From: Stieleria magnilauensis | GTDB taxonomy: Bacteria > Planctomycetota > Planctomycetia > Pirellulales > Pirellulaceae | Length of the DNA stretch: 64,000 bases | Reading direction: 5' to 3' | Assembly: GCA_007753675.1 (NCBI GenBank) | Contig: CP036432.1 | Location: 8,868,233-8,932,232, forward strand | Part shown: in pieces, positions 17,289 through 26,504 of the stretch | How positions within the stretch are numbered: position 1 is the first letter of the stretch | How the letters are laid out: each line of letters starts with the position of its first letter | Program-made: the position numbers and the translations under genes | Notes under the pieces: generated by a model | Seen by the model: the letters and a program-made list of their open reading frames with translations, nothing else | Databases searched by the model: none | Told to the model about the DNA's origin: nothing

Positions 17289-18371
17289 CGGCATGCCGTC
17301 GAAGACTTCAAAGTCATAGCGTGCCCGATAGGTCTGGCCCGGCCGGATATCAAACGCACCGACGACGCACGGCGAGATACTGAAATACGGTTTCGTCGGA
17401 TGCAATCGTACCGGATCGGGATAACGCTCATTGAGCGGCGATGGAGTGACTCGGACACCGGCAATGTGGTTCTGACCCTGCGTCCGGTCCACGATTCCGA
17501 ACAGCGCGGCCCACTCGGGACGGCTGTGGTTGCCGAGTCGACGATCATGGCCTTCGCTGGTGAGAAACCGATGCCGCGTCAATTCCAACGGGGGCGCGTC
17601 GGCCTGCGGTTGTTTCACGAATGCGGCCAGGGCTTTAGCCGATGGACCGGAAAACCAAGCGTTGTTGCCACGAAATCCGATTCCGCCGTAGTGATACTCG
17701 TTGATCGTTAGCGGGTGCTCGGTGATGTTGGTTTGTTCGGTCGAAAACTGGATCAGATAACGAGTCGTTTTTTGATCCGCGCCGGAATCGTTTTCGCCGC
17801 TCACTCCGGTGTTCACCCCGGTCACGCTGACCGTCCAGACGTCGTCCAGAATCGCTTCACGCACTCCCTGGTCATCGATGGCATAGTGTCTGACCGCGAC
17901 GGAAAACTCGGTGCTTTCGCCTTCGTCGCCGACCGCAATCACTCGATCGTGAAGCACCACGCCGAGCTGCTTGAGTTGATTCCAGAAATCCACCTTCTTG
18001 CCACGAAAACTGGTGTCCGTCCACGCGGCGAACAACCCATGTTGATGCGGATGATCGGCGGCAAAGTCACCGCTGACCATTCGACCGGCCGGCGAATAGA
18101 TCGGGTGAATGTAGCCGCTGCGTTGGTACGTCGGATCGATCCCTTCGGGCGCCTCGGGTGCAGCGATGTTGTATCGCAAGACCTCGGATCGACCGCAATA
18201 AACGATCACGTGATCCTTGGTTTGCACACAGCGAAACAACTGTTTCGGAGGCGGTCCGGTGTCGCTCGGTGCTGGCGCCGCATCCTGGGACTGCGCCCCG
18301 TCAGACGCGATCAGCGAGGACAGGAACACGGCGGAGAGGGAGAGACGACGCCAAAACGATGAATTCAACAT
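17247..18371 (-). CDS. Secreted DUF6807 (PmoA-like) family protein
   Basis: Exported protein of 374 residues with signal peptide LSLSAVFLSSLIASDGAQS. The body matches the DUF6807/'PmoA family' of planctomycetes: YIHPIYSPAGRMVSGDFAAD, DHPHQHGLFAAWTD, and TINEYHYGGIGFRG. The family name is historical and does not imply methane oxidation. Conserved His residues (HPHQHG) suggest a metal or sugar site. ATG 18371 is chosen because it starts the signal peptide. It may be co-transcribed with the malic enzyme gene 73 bp upstream. The 3' end overlaps the phosphatase gene by 42 bp. Confidence 0.82.
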   Translation of the reverse strand: MLNSSFWRRLSLSAVFLSSLIASDGAQSQDAAPAPSDTGPPPKQLFRCVQTKDHVIVYCGRSEVLRYNIAAPEAPEGIDPTYQRSGYIHPIYSPAGRMVSGDFAADHPHQHGLFAAWTDTSFRGKKVDFWNQLKQLGVVLHDRVIAVGDEGESTEFSVAVRHYAIDDQGVREAILDDVWTVSVTGVNTGVSGENDSGADQKTTRYLIQFSTEQTNITEHPLTINEYHYGGIGFRGNNAWFSGPSAKALAAFVKQPQADAPPLELTRHRFLTSEGHDRRLGNHSRPEWAALFGIVDRTQGQNHIAGVRVTPSPLNERYPDPVRLHPTKPYFSISPCVVGAFDIRPGQTYRARYDFEVFDGMPSLDEAVVEDGFAR

Positions 18372-18444
18372 TGCCGGACCAGAGCTCGTCGGAGGAAAGA
18401 ACCACCGGACGATTGTAGCAAACGCCGCAGTCACAAGCGTCCGG

Positions 18445-19878
18445 CTAAACGACTCGGTAGGCCTGCTTGGTGAGTCGCCGCGCGACGCCGGTCTCCAACG
18501 CCGATTGGGCGACGGCTTTGGCCACCTCGCCGCAAACACGACGATCAAAGACGCTGGGGATGACGTAGTGGTTGGTCAGATTTTCCGGCGAGATCACGTC
18601 GGCGATCGCGTCGGCGGCGGCCAGCTTCATCGCGTCGTTGATGGCACTGGCACGAACGTCCAAGACGCCGCGAAATAGACCGGGGAAACACAGCACGTTG
18701 TTGATCTGGTTGGCATAGTCACTGCGTCCGGTCGCGACGATTTGCACGTGTTCGTCGGCGACCTTGGGGTCGATCTCCGGGTTCGGATTGGCCAGCGCAA
18801 ACACCACGGCATCTTTTCCCATCGAAGCGACATCGTCACCGGTCAACACGTTGGCGACACTGACTCCCACGAACACGTCCTTGCCCCGGATCACGTCCGA
18901 GAGCGTCCCGGATTGTCCGTCTTGGTTGGTGTTTTCAGACAACCAAACCTTGATCGAGTTATGAGCGATGTCGGTGCGTCCCTTGTGGATCGCGCCTTTG
19001 CTGTCACAGACGACGATGTCCGGGACACCTGCTTGCATCAACAACTTTGCGATTGCGGTGCCCGCCGCACCGGCACCGTTGATCAAGACGCGTGCCCCGG
19101 CGAGATCTTTGTTTAGAAAACGCATTGAATTCTTGAGCCCCGCCAGGACAACGATCGCCGTCCCGTGCTGGTCGTCATGGAACACCGGGATCTCAAGCTC
19201 GCGTTCCAGCCGTTCTTCGATTTCAATGCACCGCGGTGCAGAGATGTCTTCCAAGTTGATGCCGCCGAAGGTGGGCGCCAGTTGCTTGACGGTCGCGATG
19301 ATTTCTTCGGTGTCCTGGGTGTCCAAACAAATCGGGAACGCATCGACTTCGCCGAACTCTTTGAACAACATCGCCTTGCCTTCCATCACCGGCATGGCGG
19401 CGCGCGGGCCGATGTTCCCCAGCCCCAAGACCGCACTGCCGTCACTGACGACGGCGACGGTGTTCTTGCGAATCGTCAAGGCAAACGACGACTCGGGGTC
19501 TTCGTGGATCGCCGTACAGACCCGCGCCACGCCCGGGGTGTAGGCCATCGATAGATCGTCGCGGGTCTTGATCGGCATCTTCGGATTGACTTCGATCTTG
19601 CCGCCCAGGTGCATCAAGAACACACGATCGGAAACATTGACGACTTCGATGCCGGCGATTTGCCGGATCGTTTCAACGATCCGTTGACCGTGCTCGACGT
19701 TGGTGGCGTTGACGGTGATGTCGCGCGAGATCAACCCGTCCGACACGCCGACGATATCAACGGCGCCGATGAAACCGTTCGAATCGCCGATCGCGGTCGT
19801 GATTTTCCCGAGCAGCCCCGGCTGGTCTCGGTAACGGAGGCGGACGGTGATGGCGTACGAAGGGCTGTGATGCGTCAT
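18445..19878 (-). CDS. Malic enzyme with N-terminal ACT domain
   Basis: Oxidatively decarboxylates malate to pyruvate, reducing NAD or NADP. It has 477 residues. An ACT-type regulatory domain (about 8-80, YRDQPGLLGKITTAIGDSNG) precedes the malic domain (about 95-245, with catalytic Tyr113 in MAYTPGVARV) and signature VFHDDQHGTAIVVLAGL. The dinucleotide-binding domain begins at ARVLINGAGAAGTAIAKLL. The ACT domain suggests allosteric control by an amino acid or other small ligand, known in some bacterial malic enzymes. The start lies 19 bp after the FabF-type gene stop, so they may be co-transcribed. Coenzyme preference cannot be read from the sequence. Confidence 0.93.
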   Translation of the reverse strand: MTHHSPSYAITVRLRYRDQPGLLGKITTAIGDSNGFIGAVDIVGVSDGLISRDITVNATNVEHGQRIVETIRQIAGIEVVNVSDRVFLMHLGGKIEVNPKMPIKTRDDLSMAYTPGVARVCTAIHEDPESSFALTIRKNTVAVVSDGSAVLGLGNIGPRAAMPVMEGKAMLFKEFGEVDAFPICLDTQDTEEIIATVKQLAPTFGGINLEDISAPRCIEIEERLERELEIPVFHDDQHGTAIVVLAGLKNSMRFLNKDLAGARVLINGAGAAGTAIAKLLMQAGVPDIVVCDSKGAIHKGRTDIAHNSIKVWLSENTNQDGQSGTLSDVIRGKDVFVGVSVANVLTGDDVASMGKDAVVFALANPNPEIDPKVADEHVQIVATGRSDYANQINNVLCFPGLFRGVLDVRASAINDAMKLAAADAIADVISPENLTNHYVIPSVFDRRVCGEVAKAVAQSALETGVARRLTKQAYRVV

Positions 19879-19897
19879 GCTTGCTGAAGGACTCGGT

Positions 19898-21208
19898 CTA
19901 TTCGAAGGCGCGAATGCGAATGGCGCTGGCCTGGCCCTGCGGCGTCACGTTCACGTTGATGAACTGCTTGCCTGCGGCGGTGGAGTCGTCCACGCAGGCG
20001 TTGATGGGACAATCGTCCGCCGGAGCGTCGCAATTGAGGATCGGAAACAGGTTCTCGCCGAGCGACTTCAAACTGGCGATCGTTTCGACCATGCCGCCGC
20101 CGGCACCCAGATTTCCGATGTGCCCCTTGGCGGTCGTCACCGGTGGCTGTTGATCGACCGGCCCAAAGACGTCATTGATCGCGGCGGCTTCTTGAGCATC
20201 ACACTCGACCGTTCCCAACCCATGGGCGTGCACGTGCCCGATGTTCGCTTTGTCTTCGTCGCCCAACGCGGCGCGTAAGACGTTGGTGATCGCCGCTTGG
20301 TAAAAACGCTCTCCGAACGCCGGGCCGACGGCACTGCTGCCGTAACCGACGATTTCACCCAAGATCGTTGCCCCACGAGCCTGGGCGTGCTCCAGCGTTT
20401 CACACACCATCGCCCCGGCGCCTTCGCCGAGCACGCTGCCGTCACGCGTGGCCGTGAACGGTCGGCTCATCGTGGACGGATCCGATTGATTTTTTGCCAA
20501 CGTCTCCTGCATGTCCGCATGCAAGGACCGCAGCGGGTGAATGCGTGAACCGGTCGATCCGACCAGCAACACATCGGCTTGCCCACGCGAGATCGTCGAA
20601 TACGCTTCGGCCATCGCCGCACACGCCGAGGCTTCGCGCAACGTGATCGAATTGTTCGCTCCACGCAGGTCGTTGTAGATCGCCACGTGGCTGGCCGGCA
20701 TGTTCGGCAGGTACTTCAACAACCACAGCGGATTGACTTCGGGTTTGCCGTGTTCACCCCAACGGTCAAAATCAAAGTTCCCGTCGGCGTCGATGCATTT
20801 CTGAATGCCCGCTGCAAACTCGATCGGCTGTGACATGATGTAATCACAGCCATACAGCACGCCGGTCCGATCGCGATCACGCTGGTTGACTTCCAAGCCT
20901 GCATCGGAGAGCGCCAACTGTGCGACCGCGACACCCATTTCGATCTCGCGGCACATCACCTTGCTGCCCTTGCGGATCGTCCGCTGCAGTTTCTTATCCA
21001 TCGGACCGTAGTCCGCGATGTCGCCGGTGAACTCGGACGCTTCGGCACCATAGTCGACCGACAGGACGCCGTGCGGGACCTGGGTCAACGGGCCGATCCC
21101 GCTGCGGCGAGAACGCAAACCGGAGAGCAAACGATCAGAGTCGTTTCCGAGGGGAGTGACCACACCAACACCGGTGATGACCACTCGTCTGGACGTGACA
21201 TTTACCAT
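19898..21208 (-). CDS. fabF: Beta-ketoacyl-ACP synthase (FabF/KAS II type)
   Basis: Condensing enzyme that extends acyl-ACP with malonyl-ACP. It has 436 residues, slightly longer than the usual 410-420. The Cys-His-His triad is visible: Cys196 in REASACAAMAEA, His329 in HAHGLGT and His363 in AKGHIGNLGAG. The N-terminal RRVVITGVGVVTPLGND is typical. The Cys context is less canonical (SACAAM where most FabF have TACAS/TACAT), and an insertion with WGEHGKPEVNP sits at about 150-160, so it may be a specialised paralogue. No ACP or other fab gene is adjacent. Confidence 0.85.
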   Translation of the reverse strand: MVNVTSRRVVITGVGVVTPLGNDSDRLLSGLRSRRSGIGPLTQVPHGVLSVDYGAEASEFTGDIADYGPMDKKLQRTIRKGSKVMCREIEMGVAVAQLALSDAGLEVNQRDRDRTGVLYGCDYIMSQPIEFAAGIQKCIDADGNFDFDRWGEHGKPEVNPLWLLKYLPNMPASHVAIYNDLRGANNSITLREASACAAMAEAYSTISRGQADVLLVGSTGSRIHPLRSLHADMQETLAKNQSDPSTMSRPFTATRDGSVLGEGAGAMVCETLEHAQARGATILGEIVGYGSSAVGPAFGERFYQAAITNVLRAALGDEDKANIGHVHAHGLGTVECDAQEAAAINDVFGPVDQQPPVTTAKGHIGNLGAGGGMVETIASLKSLGENLFPILNCDAPADDCPINACVDDSTAAGKQFINVNVTPQGQASAIRIRAFE

Positions 21209-21293
21209 GAATCAGCCGAACGACGCGGAGCAGGGAGAATACGGGATGTCCGCATTCTAGGCTCTGGGGGAATTAGCAAAGAGGGGGTGTATC

Positions 21294-22559
21294 TCAGTAA
21301 CGACCGCGGTGGGGCGCCCCGAAACCGGCAGAAATCTGGGGGACCAGGGGGGTGGTCGTCAAATTGTCCGACGCCCGGCCACGAAACTCGATGAACATCA
21401 ACGCGTCGGCCCGGCCGGCGGTCGTCCCGGTCAGCATTTCCAAGTTGAACAGCGGCATCGCCGCCTGCGGCCGCTCGGGGCTGGCGATCACCCCACACGA
21501 CAACAACAGCACCATGTCCGACGGCCAGCGAAACCGCTCGTGCAGCCGCCAGCTGACGACTTGGGGCACGTCGATTTTGGTGCGATGGACCTGGGCGTTG
21601 GGCAGCGGAAGATCCAATTCGACCGGTTTGAGCTGGTCGACTTGATCGATCGACGCCTTGATCACGCAATCGATCGCCGAACCGTCCACGCTCAAGAGCG
21701 GGCTGATTTCCAAGCGGTAGCCCTCTTGGATTTCCCCCGTCTCGGGCTCATAAGGCGGCCAGCCCGTCGCGGCGGGTTTGACGTTTTGCACGTAATTGCG
21801 ACCGCGTGTGCTGGCCAGTTTTTCGGTTTGGCCATTGTAGGTGATCAGATCAAGCGCCTGAACTTGCCGTGTGTCGGTCCGCTGACGCAGCAGATTCAAG
21901 ACCAACGCCGCGTTCTCTTTGCTCAGCAACCAGGCCTGGACACCGGGCGAGTCGACGTTGACGTGCTGCATCAACAAGTGCGCCCGCGATCGCCAGTTCG
22001 GATTGCCAACCGTCATCACCCGCAACGACAACACCTGGGGATCTTTTTCACCGGCGACAAACCGGTCCACGATCCCCGATACCACTTGGTGCATTTCGGG
22101 GGTGTGATACACCGACAATTGATCGCGGTCGGCATTCAAAAAACCGAATGGAGACGTGAACCAGACGTCGGTTCCCGTTTCACGAAGCACCCAGTCGACG
22201 ATCGCCTGCTCGGGATGGTCGTGTTTGGTCAGGTAACCGGTGTAAGGTCGCAGATCATAGATGCGGTGCTCCTGGCCGGCAGTCTGCGGCAGATTTCCGC
22301 CTCCGCTGGCTTGCCCACCGGGAAGCGGCGTCGGCCGGTTCGGAGGTGACATCGGCTGATTTTGTAAACTCGGTGGCGTTCCCGCGTTTTCGGGCATGCC
22401 TCCGGCGGCGGCGCCGGCACCGGTAGGACCAGCCGGCCCCGTGCCGGGCAGCGGCATCCCCTGAGCATGAACCGGATCGCTCGACACGGAAAAGGCGAGG
22501 AGAAAAGACGCGATCGCTGTCGCAAGACTCGCACTGGATCGATTCGGACAAAAACGCAT
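21294..22559 (-). CDS. Secreted protein of unknown function
   Basis: Exported protein of 421 residues. Signal peptide ATAIASFLLAFSVSSDPVHA is followed by a Gly/Pro/Ala/Gln-rich linker (about 33-90), then a folded part beginning around RIYDLRPYTGYLTKHDHPEQ. No Cys pair, haem site or catalytic motif is apparent. The N-terminal linker is typical of surface proteins in these bacteria. ATG 22559 starts the signal; an upstream in-frame codon at 22673 adds a charged stretch without function. Family not recognised. Confidence 0.7.
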   Translation of the reverse strand: MRFCPNRSSASLATAIASFLLAFSVSSDPVHAQGMPLPGTGPAGPTGAGAAAGGMPENAGTPPSLQNQPMSPPNRPTPLPGGQASGGGNLPQTAGQEHRIYDLRPYTGYLTKHDHPEQAIVDWVLRETGTDVWFTSPFGFLNADRDQLSVYHTPEMHQVVSGIVDRFVAGEKDPQVLSLRVMTVGNPNWRSRAHLLMQHVNVDSPGVQAWLLSKENAALVLNLLRQRTDTRQVQALDLITYNGQTEKLASTRGRNYVQNVKPAATGWPPYEPETGEIQEGYRLEISPLLSVDGSAIDCVIKASIDQVDQLKPVELDLPLPNAQVHRTKIDVPQVVSWRLHERFRWPSDMVLLLSCGVIASPERPQAAMPLFNLEMLTGTTAGRADALMFIEFRGRASDNLTTTPLVPQISAGFGAPHRGRY

Positions 22560-22896
22560 GGCAGACCATCCCTGTAAGACCTGACGAACGGTTTCCTCCC
22601 GTCCGCTTCTTTGACCTTGGCTATAGCCGCCGCGCGGTCTCCAAGGCAAGGTGACTTCTGGTTTCTTTCCCATGCATCTCCAGCGGGACGCGTTAGCGAG
22701 CGGCGCGTGTGCAACGAACGTTCACCATGCGCCACTGGCTGACGCCGCGTGCTGGTATGCGGGCCCCAACCCACCGGTTGGTTGCAGCAATTTCACCACC
22801 CCCGCCGCGGATGCACTTGCACCACAGCCACCAGGGGGCGATAAATGCGGTTCTTGTCGCCAGCGCATTTTCTCCGAAAGCAACCGAATCGCTGAA
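22560..22896. other. Divergent intergenic region, 337 bp
   Basis: Separates two divergent genes and should hold both promoters. At 22730-22755 it contains gccactggctgacgccgcgt, the same sequence that begins the 13-bp repeat array at 39.4 kb. No gene is evident, although an open frame runs through from 22651. Confidence 0.5.
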
Positions 22897-24504
22897 ATGT
22901 CCGAGTTGCCGAACGAACTCCAGCCCACGTCCCGATCCCAGCCTTCGCCCAATCCCCCCACCGACCCGAACACTGATCAAACGTACCGTCATCGGCTGCG
23001 TGAACTGGAACTGGAACTCGACAGAATCCGCTGCCAAGCCGACGCAGCACGACTGGACGCCCAAGCCGCCGAGTTGGAATTGCAGATTGAGCGGCTCCGC
23101 GAAGGCCACGAACACGACGACGATGCCGATCTGGAATCGGAGTTGCCTGTCGATCATCGGCCTGTCGATTCTCGACGCAGCCGGCCGGCCAAAGCCGCCA
23201 CGATCTTTCACCGCGACCAAGCCACCGCAGACGATTCCGGTGACGAATCGAGTCGTGCCGAGCGCGATGCGGGATCCCGCCCGAATCCCACCGACCGGCG
23301 CTTTGAAAACTGGAACCAGGTGCGGGACGCGCTCGGTCTCTCTGTCGTCGCTCCATCGGGCGGCGACTCGTCGAGCGGCGACTGGCTCGGAAGTCATTCG
23401 CAGGACTTGCGAAAGCGGGGTTCGAAACGAGAAGGCTCGCGGGTCGACCCTGCGCACACCAAGCGGTCGCAATCGTCGTTGCCGTCGCCAAGTCTCTCAG
23501 GCGGGCCGGCCGCTGATCGGCGTCGGCGTTCGGATCCGGCGGAGAAGCCGGCGGCGAAGATTGATTTGGCCACGCAGGCGTCCGACCCGCCGCGGCGACG
23601 CAAACCCGCCGCCTGGGTGCTCAGCGCGGTGTTTCACGGCTTGATCTTGCTCGCCCTGGCGTTCTTCACGCTGGCATCGCCGCCACCGGGAGACCAGATC
23701 GCGATCGCCGGTTCGGTCGCTGAAACGGAAGAATTGGCCATCGAATCACTCTCGATCGAAACCCCCGAACTGCCGCCGACATCGAGCGAACCGACACCGA
23801 GCGAATTGGAAGCCGAGATCAGCGACATCGGAGAGATTTCCGTGGTCGATCTGATCAACGATGTTCCGCCGGCACCACCGACTCCGTTGATCGAGTCGAT
23901 GATTCAGCGTGACGTGACCAGCATGACAGCGATGTCGTTGAAATCTGATTCGGATGCGACGATGAGTTTTTGCGGCGTCGATGGCGGCGGCAACCACTTC
24001 GTCTATCTGGTCGACAGCAGCGGCAGCATGGGCGACGCGTTCGATTCGGCACGTGCGGAGTTATTGCAATCGATTCGCTTGCTGAAACCCGATCAGCGTT
24101 TTTATGTCATCTTCTTCGATGCCGACCCCGACTACATGCGGCTGTCGTCTGCCGACGAAGACGAGCCACGCAGTGTGTACGCGACGGCGGAGAACAAGCA
24201 GAAGCTGCAGCGGTGGGCGATGACGATCAAGATGGATCGCGGCCGGGCGCCCTATGACGCCTTGCCGTTCGCATTGGAATTGAACCCGGACGTGATCTTT
24301 CTGTTGTCCGACGGCGAGTTCCCCCAGCGGATCGAGGACATGCTGGGGGAGATCAATCGGATCGACAATCTTTTCGGTGACGACGGTCCGATCAGCATCG
24401 TGCACACGATCGGCTATCACAGCCGAGAGGGCGAGAGCCGGATGCGGCGGATCGCGAAACAGAACGGCGGCCAATACCGGTACGTCCCCAAACCAAGCCA
24501 CTAA
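22897..24504 (+). CDS. Membrane-anchored von Willebrand factor A domain protein
   Basis: Protein of 535 residues in four parts. A coiled coil lies at about 30-70 (YRHRLRELELELDRIRCQAD), then a charged disordered region, one membrane helix at about 239-260 (WVLSAVFHGLILLALAFFTL), and a C-terminal vWA domain (about 365-535). The vWA domain has an intact metal-ion-dependent adhesion site DSSGS (Asp373, Ser375, Ser377), so it should bind Mg and a protein ligand. ATG 22897 (MSELP) is chosen as the start of clearly protein-like sequence; upstream codons read through a repeat. The stop overlaps the convergent hydrolase gene by 4 bp. Ligand unknown. Confidence 0.83.
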   Translation: MSELPNELQPTSRSQPSPNPPTDPNTDQTYRHRLRELELELDRIRCQADAARLDAQAAELELQIERLREGHEHDDDADLESELPVDHRPVDSRRSRPAKAATIFHRDQATADDSGDESSRAERDAGSRPNPTDRRFENWNQVRDALGLSVVAPSGGDSSSGDWLGSHSQDLRKRGSKREGSRVDPAHTKRSQSSLPSPSLSGGPAADRRRRSDPAEKPAAKIDLATQASDPPRRRKPAAWVLSAVFHGLILLALAFFTLASPPPGDQIAIAGSVAETEELAIESLSIETPELPPTSSEPTPSELEAEISDIGEISVVDLINDVPPAPPTPLIESMIQRDVTSMTAMSLKSDSDATMSFCGVDGGGNHFVYLVDSSGSMGDAFDSARAELLQSIRLLKPDQRFYVIFFDADPDYMRLSSADEDEPRSVYATAENKQKLQRWAMTIKMDRGRAPYDALPFALELNPDVIFLLSDGEFPQRIEDMLGEINRIDNLFGDDGPISIVHTIGYHSREGESRMRRIAKQNGGQYRYVPKPSH

Positions 24505-25415
24505 CGCTCGATCCAGGGATTGTCGGTTTCGCTGATCGGCACTTGCGAGGTGACGAACTTGACGATCTCGGGGATCACCTGAGCCGATTCATTGACCAAG
24601 AAGGGGCCTCCCAAGGGCTGCTTGACCTGCAGCAATTCCAGCCCTTCCGGATCCTTGCCGCCGGTAAGTTTCTTCTTGGCCGCCTCGACCCGTTTGTAGA
24701 TTCGATCCGTGTCGCTCTGTTCGGGCGAACCTTCACCGACAACCATCATGATCGGCAATGAGGCGACGGTGGGAACCGCGATCGAGGTTTCGATCGGCAC
24801 GCCCTTCAACAAGCGTTCGGGCGACACCAGTACCAACGCCTTGACGTCTTGGCCTTGTTTACGCGTCCCGACCGGCACAAAACTCCAATCGCGTTGGGTC
24901 CAGCCGGCGGCCAACACGCACCCTTCGCGGATGCCGATGACGACCAGCGCGTTCAAATTCAGCTTGCCCTCGTTGTTTTCCTTTTCCAGGAACGCTTTGG
25001 CCGCATCCAGGTCGTACTTGACGATCGCCAGAACGTGTTGCTTGCGCATCCGTTCCAAATCGAATTCCTGCGTTTCCCCGCGTGGATCGGTGTACTCTCG
25101 CGATCCACCGTGTCCGCGATAGTCGAGCGCCAAGACGGCGCAACCGGCATCGCGAAGCGCGATACAGAGCTTGCCGTAGGGTGCCTTTTGGCCTTTCCAC
25201 TCATGGACGATCATCACCGGGATCGCCGCCTTGCCTTTATTGGAACCGAAATAATATCCGCTCAGTTCCAAACCGTCCTTGGTCGGCAATTCGACGGGGC
25301 CCGGCGGAGGCGGCGGCTCCACCTTCTTCCGGGGACCTTGTGCGGACAGAGTCGACTGCGTCAACAACGTCAGTGTGAACGCAAGGATGACAACTCGTAC
25401 GGACAAACGGCACAT
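24501..25415 (-). CDS. Secreted alpha/beta-hydrolase-fold protein lacking the serine nucleophile
   Basis: Exported protein of 304 residues. Signal peptide VVILAFTLTLLTQSTLSAQ is followed by a Pro-rich spacer, then an alpha/beta-hydrolase fold: VMIVHEWKGQKAPYG (oxyanion strand-turn) and VLALDYRGHGGS (strand 4 signature). The nucleophile elbow, normally GXSXG, reads GIREG (161-165), so Arg replaces Ser. No other Ser/Cys/Asp takes its place in that turn. Hydrolase activity is therefore unlikely; a binding role is possible. ATG 25415 (MCRLSV) starts the signal; ATG 25436 would add seven residues. Confidence 0.75.
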   Translation of the reverse strand: MCRLSVRVVILAFTLTLLTQSTLSAQGPRKKVEPPPPPGPVELPTKDGLELSGYYFGSNKGKAAIPVMIVHEWKGQKAPYGKLCIALRDAGCAVLALDYRGHGGSREYTDPRGETQEFDLERMRKQHVLAIVKYDLDAAKAFLEKENNEGKLNLNALVVIGIREGCVLAAGWTQRDWSFVPVGTRKQGQDVKALVLVSPERLLKGVPIETSIAVPTVASLPIMMVVGEGSPEQSDTDRIYKRVEAAKKKLTGGKDPEGLELLQVKQPLGGPFLVNESAQVIPEIVKFVTSQVPISETDNPWIER

Positions 25416-25499
25416 TCTAAACTCCTGGGCAGACAATCTCGGTTGGCAATCTCGGTTTGCTCATTTCCCTCTATTATGCGCTGAAACAAGCCCCAATGC

Positions 25500-26069
25500 C
25501 TAATTGAGAAGCTCTAAAAAGGCGCGCATCCAGGCGGGATGGGCCGGCCAGGCCGGTGCACTGACCAGGTGTCCGTGCGTGTGAGCCGAATCCATCGTCG
25601 CGGCCGGCTCGACATATTTCCCACCCGCGGCGGTGACTTCGAACTGCACCGCAGGGTAGCAACTGCAGTCTTTTCCGACCAAGACGCCTGCCGCGGCCAG
25701 GATTTGCGGGCCGTGGCAGATCGCGGCGATCGGCTTCTTTTCGACGTCAAATTGCTTGACAATCTCCAACACCCGGGCGTTGAGACGCAGGTATTCCGGC
25801 GCCCGGCCACCCGGCACCACCAAGGCGTCATAGCTCGCGACGTCGACCCCGGAAAAGTCGGCGGTGATGGCGAAGCGGTGCCCGGGCTTTTCGCTGTAGG
25901 TCTGGTCACCGTCGAAATCGTGGATCGCCGTGGCCACCGTGTCACCGGGCGTTTTGTCGGGACAAACCGTGTCGACCGTATGCCCCATCGTCTGCAGGAT
26001 CTGCAGCGGCACCATCGCCTCGTAATCCTCGACATAGTCTCCGACGATCATCAAAATCTTCTTGCCCAT
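25500..26069 (-). CDS. DJ-1/PfpI family protein
   Basis: Cytoplasmic protein of 189 residues in the DJ-1/PfpI/ThiJ fold. The nucleophile elbow AAICHGPQ carries reactive Cys118 followed by His119, and the acidic partner sits near the N-terminus in [20 protein letters not shown] is a family signature. Relatives include intracellular protease-type, glyoxalase-type and deglycase-type enzymes, and the exact activity cannot be set from sequence. Length is close to the usual 165-190. The gene stands alone, with the next minus-strand gene 84 bp downstream. Confidence 0.88.
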   Translation of the reverse strand: MGKKILMIVGDYVEDYEAMVPLQILQTMGHTVDTVCPDKTPGDTVATAIHDFDGDQTYSEKPGHRFAITADFSGVDVASYDALVVPGGRAPEYLRLNARVLEIVKQFDVEKKPIAAICHGPQILAAAGVLVGKDCSCYPAVQFEVTAAGGKYVEPAATMDSAHTHGHLVSAPAWPAHPAWMRAFLELLN

Positions 26070-26179
26070 TTGAATTTTCCTTGCGGTAAGTAGAGTCTTG
26101 CGTTTTCCGACTCCGGCCGGATTCCGGATCGAAATCGTGACCTAGAGTGGCTATGAAATTTAAACCGGGGGATACGTTT

Positions 26180-26461
26180 ATGCGATACGCGATACTACTG
26201 AGCACACTGCTGATCACATCGATCACACCCACATCAGCGACCTCTCCGACCGGCTGGAGCCCGATCATTCTGCCGACCGGTGAGTACCGGGCGAGCATAA
26301 AATCGATGCCGATCGAGCAACGCCCGGGTCGTCTGCTGCATGTCTACGGCAACACGGTCCGGTTGTTGGACCAATCCCGTCGCGGCATGCCGGCGCGACC
26401 GATGCGACAAATCTTCTTGGGCACCACAGACCTTCGCACCGACGTGCTCGGCCGAGAATAA
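26180..26461 (+). CDS. Small secreted protein, unknown
   Basis: Small protein of 93 residues with an apparent signal peptide (MRYAILLSTLLITSITPTSA). The mature part of about 70 residues is basic and includes EYRASIKSMPIEQRPGRLLH. The start ATG 26180 is preceded by GGGGGAT at a suitable distance, which supports it. No family recognised. It is followed 43 bp later by the acyltransferase gene. Confidence 0.5.
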   Translation: MRYAILLSTLLITSITPTSATSPTGWSPIILPTGEYRASIKSMPIEQRPGRLLHVYGNTVRLLDQSRRGMPARPMRQIFLGTTDLRTDVLGRE

Positions 26462-26504
26462 ATCGTCCTTTCGTCGCGCGGTGCGGTTTTGGTACCGAAG
26501 AATC

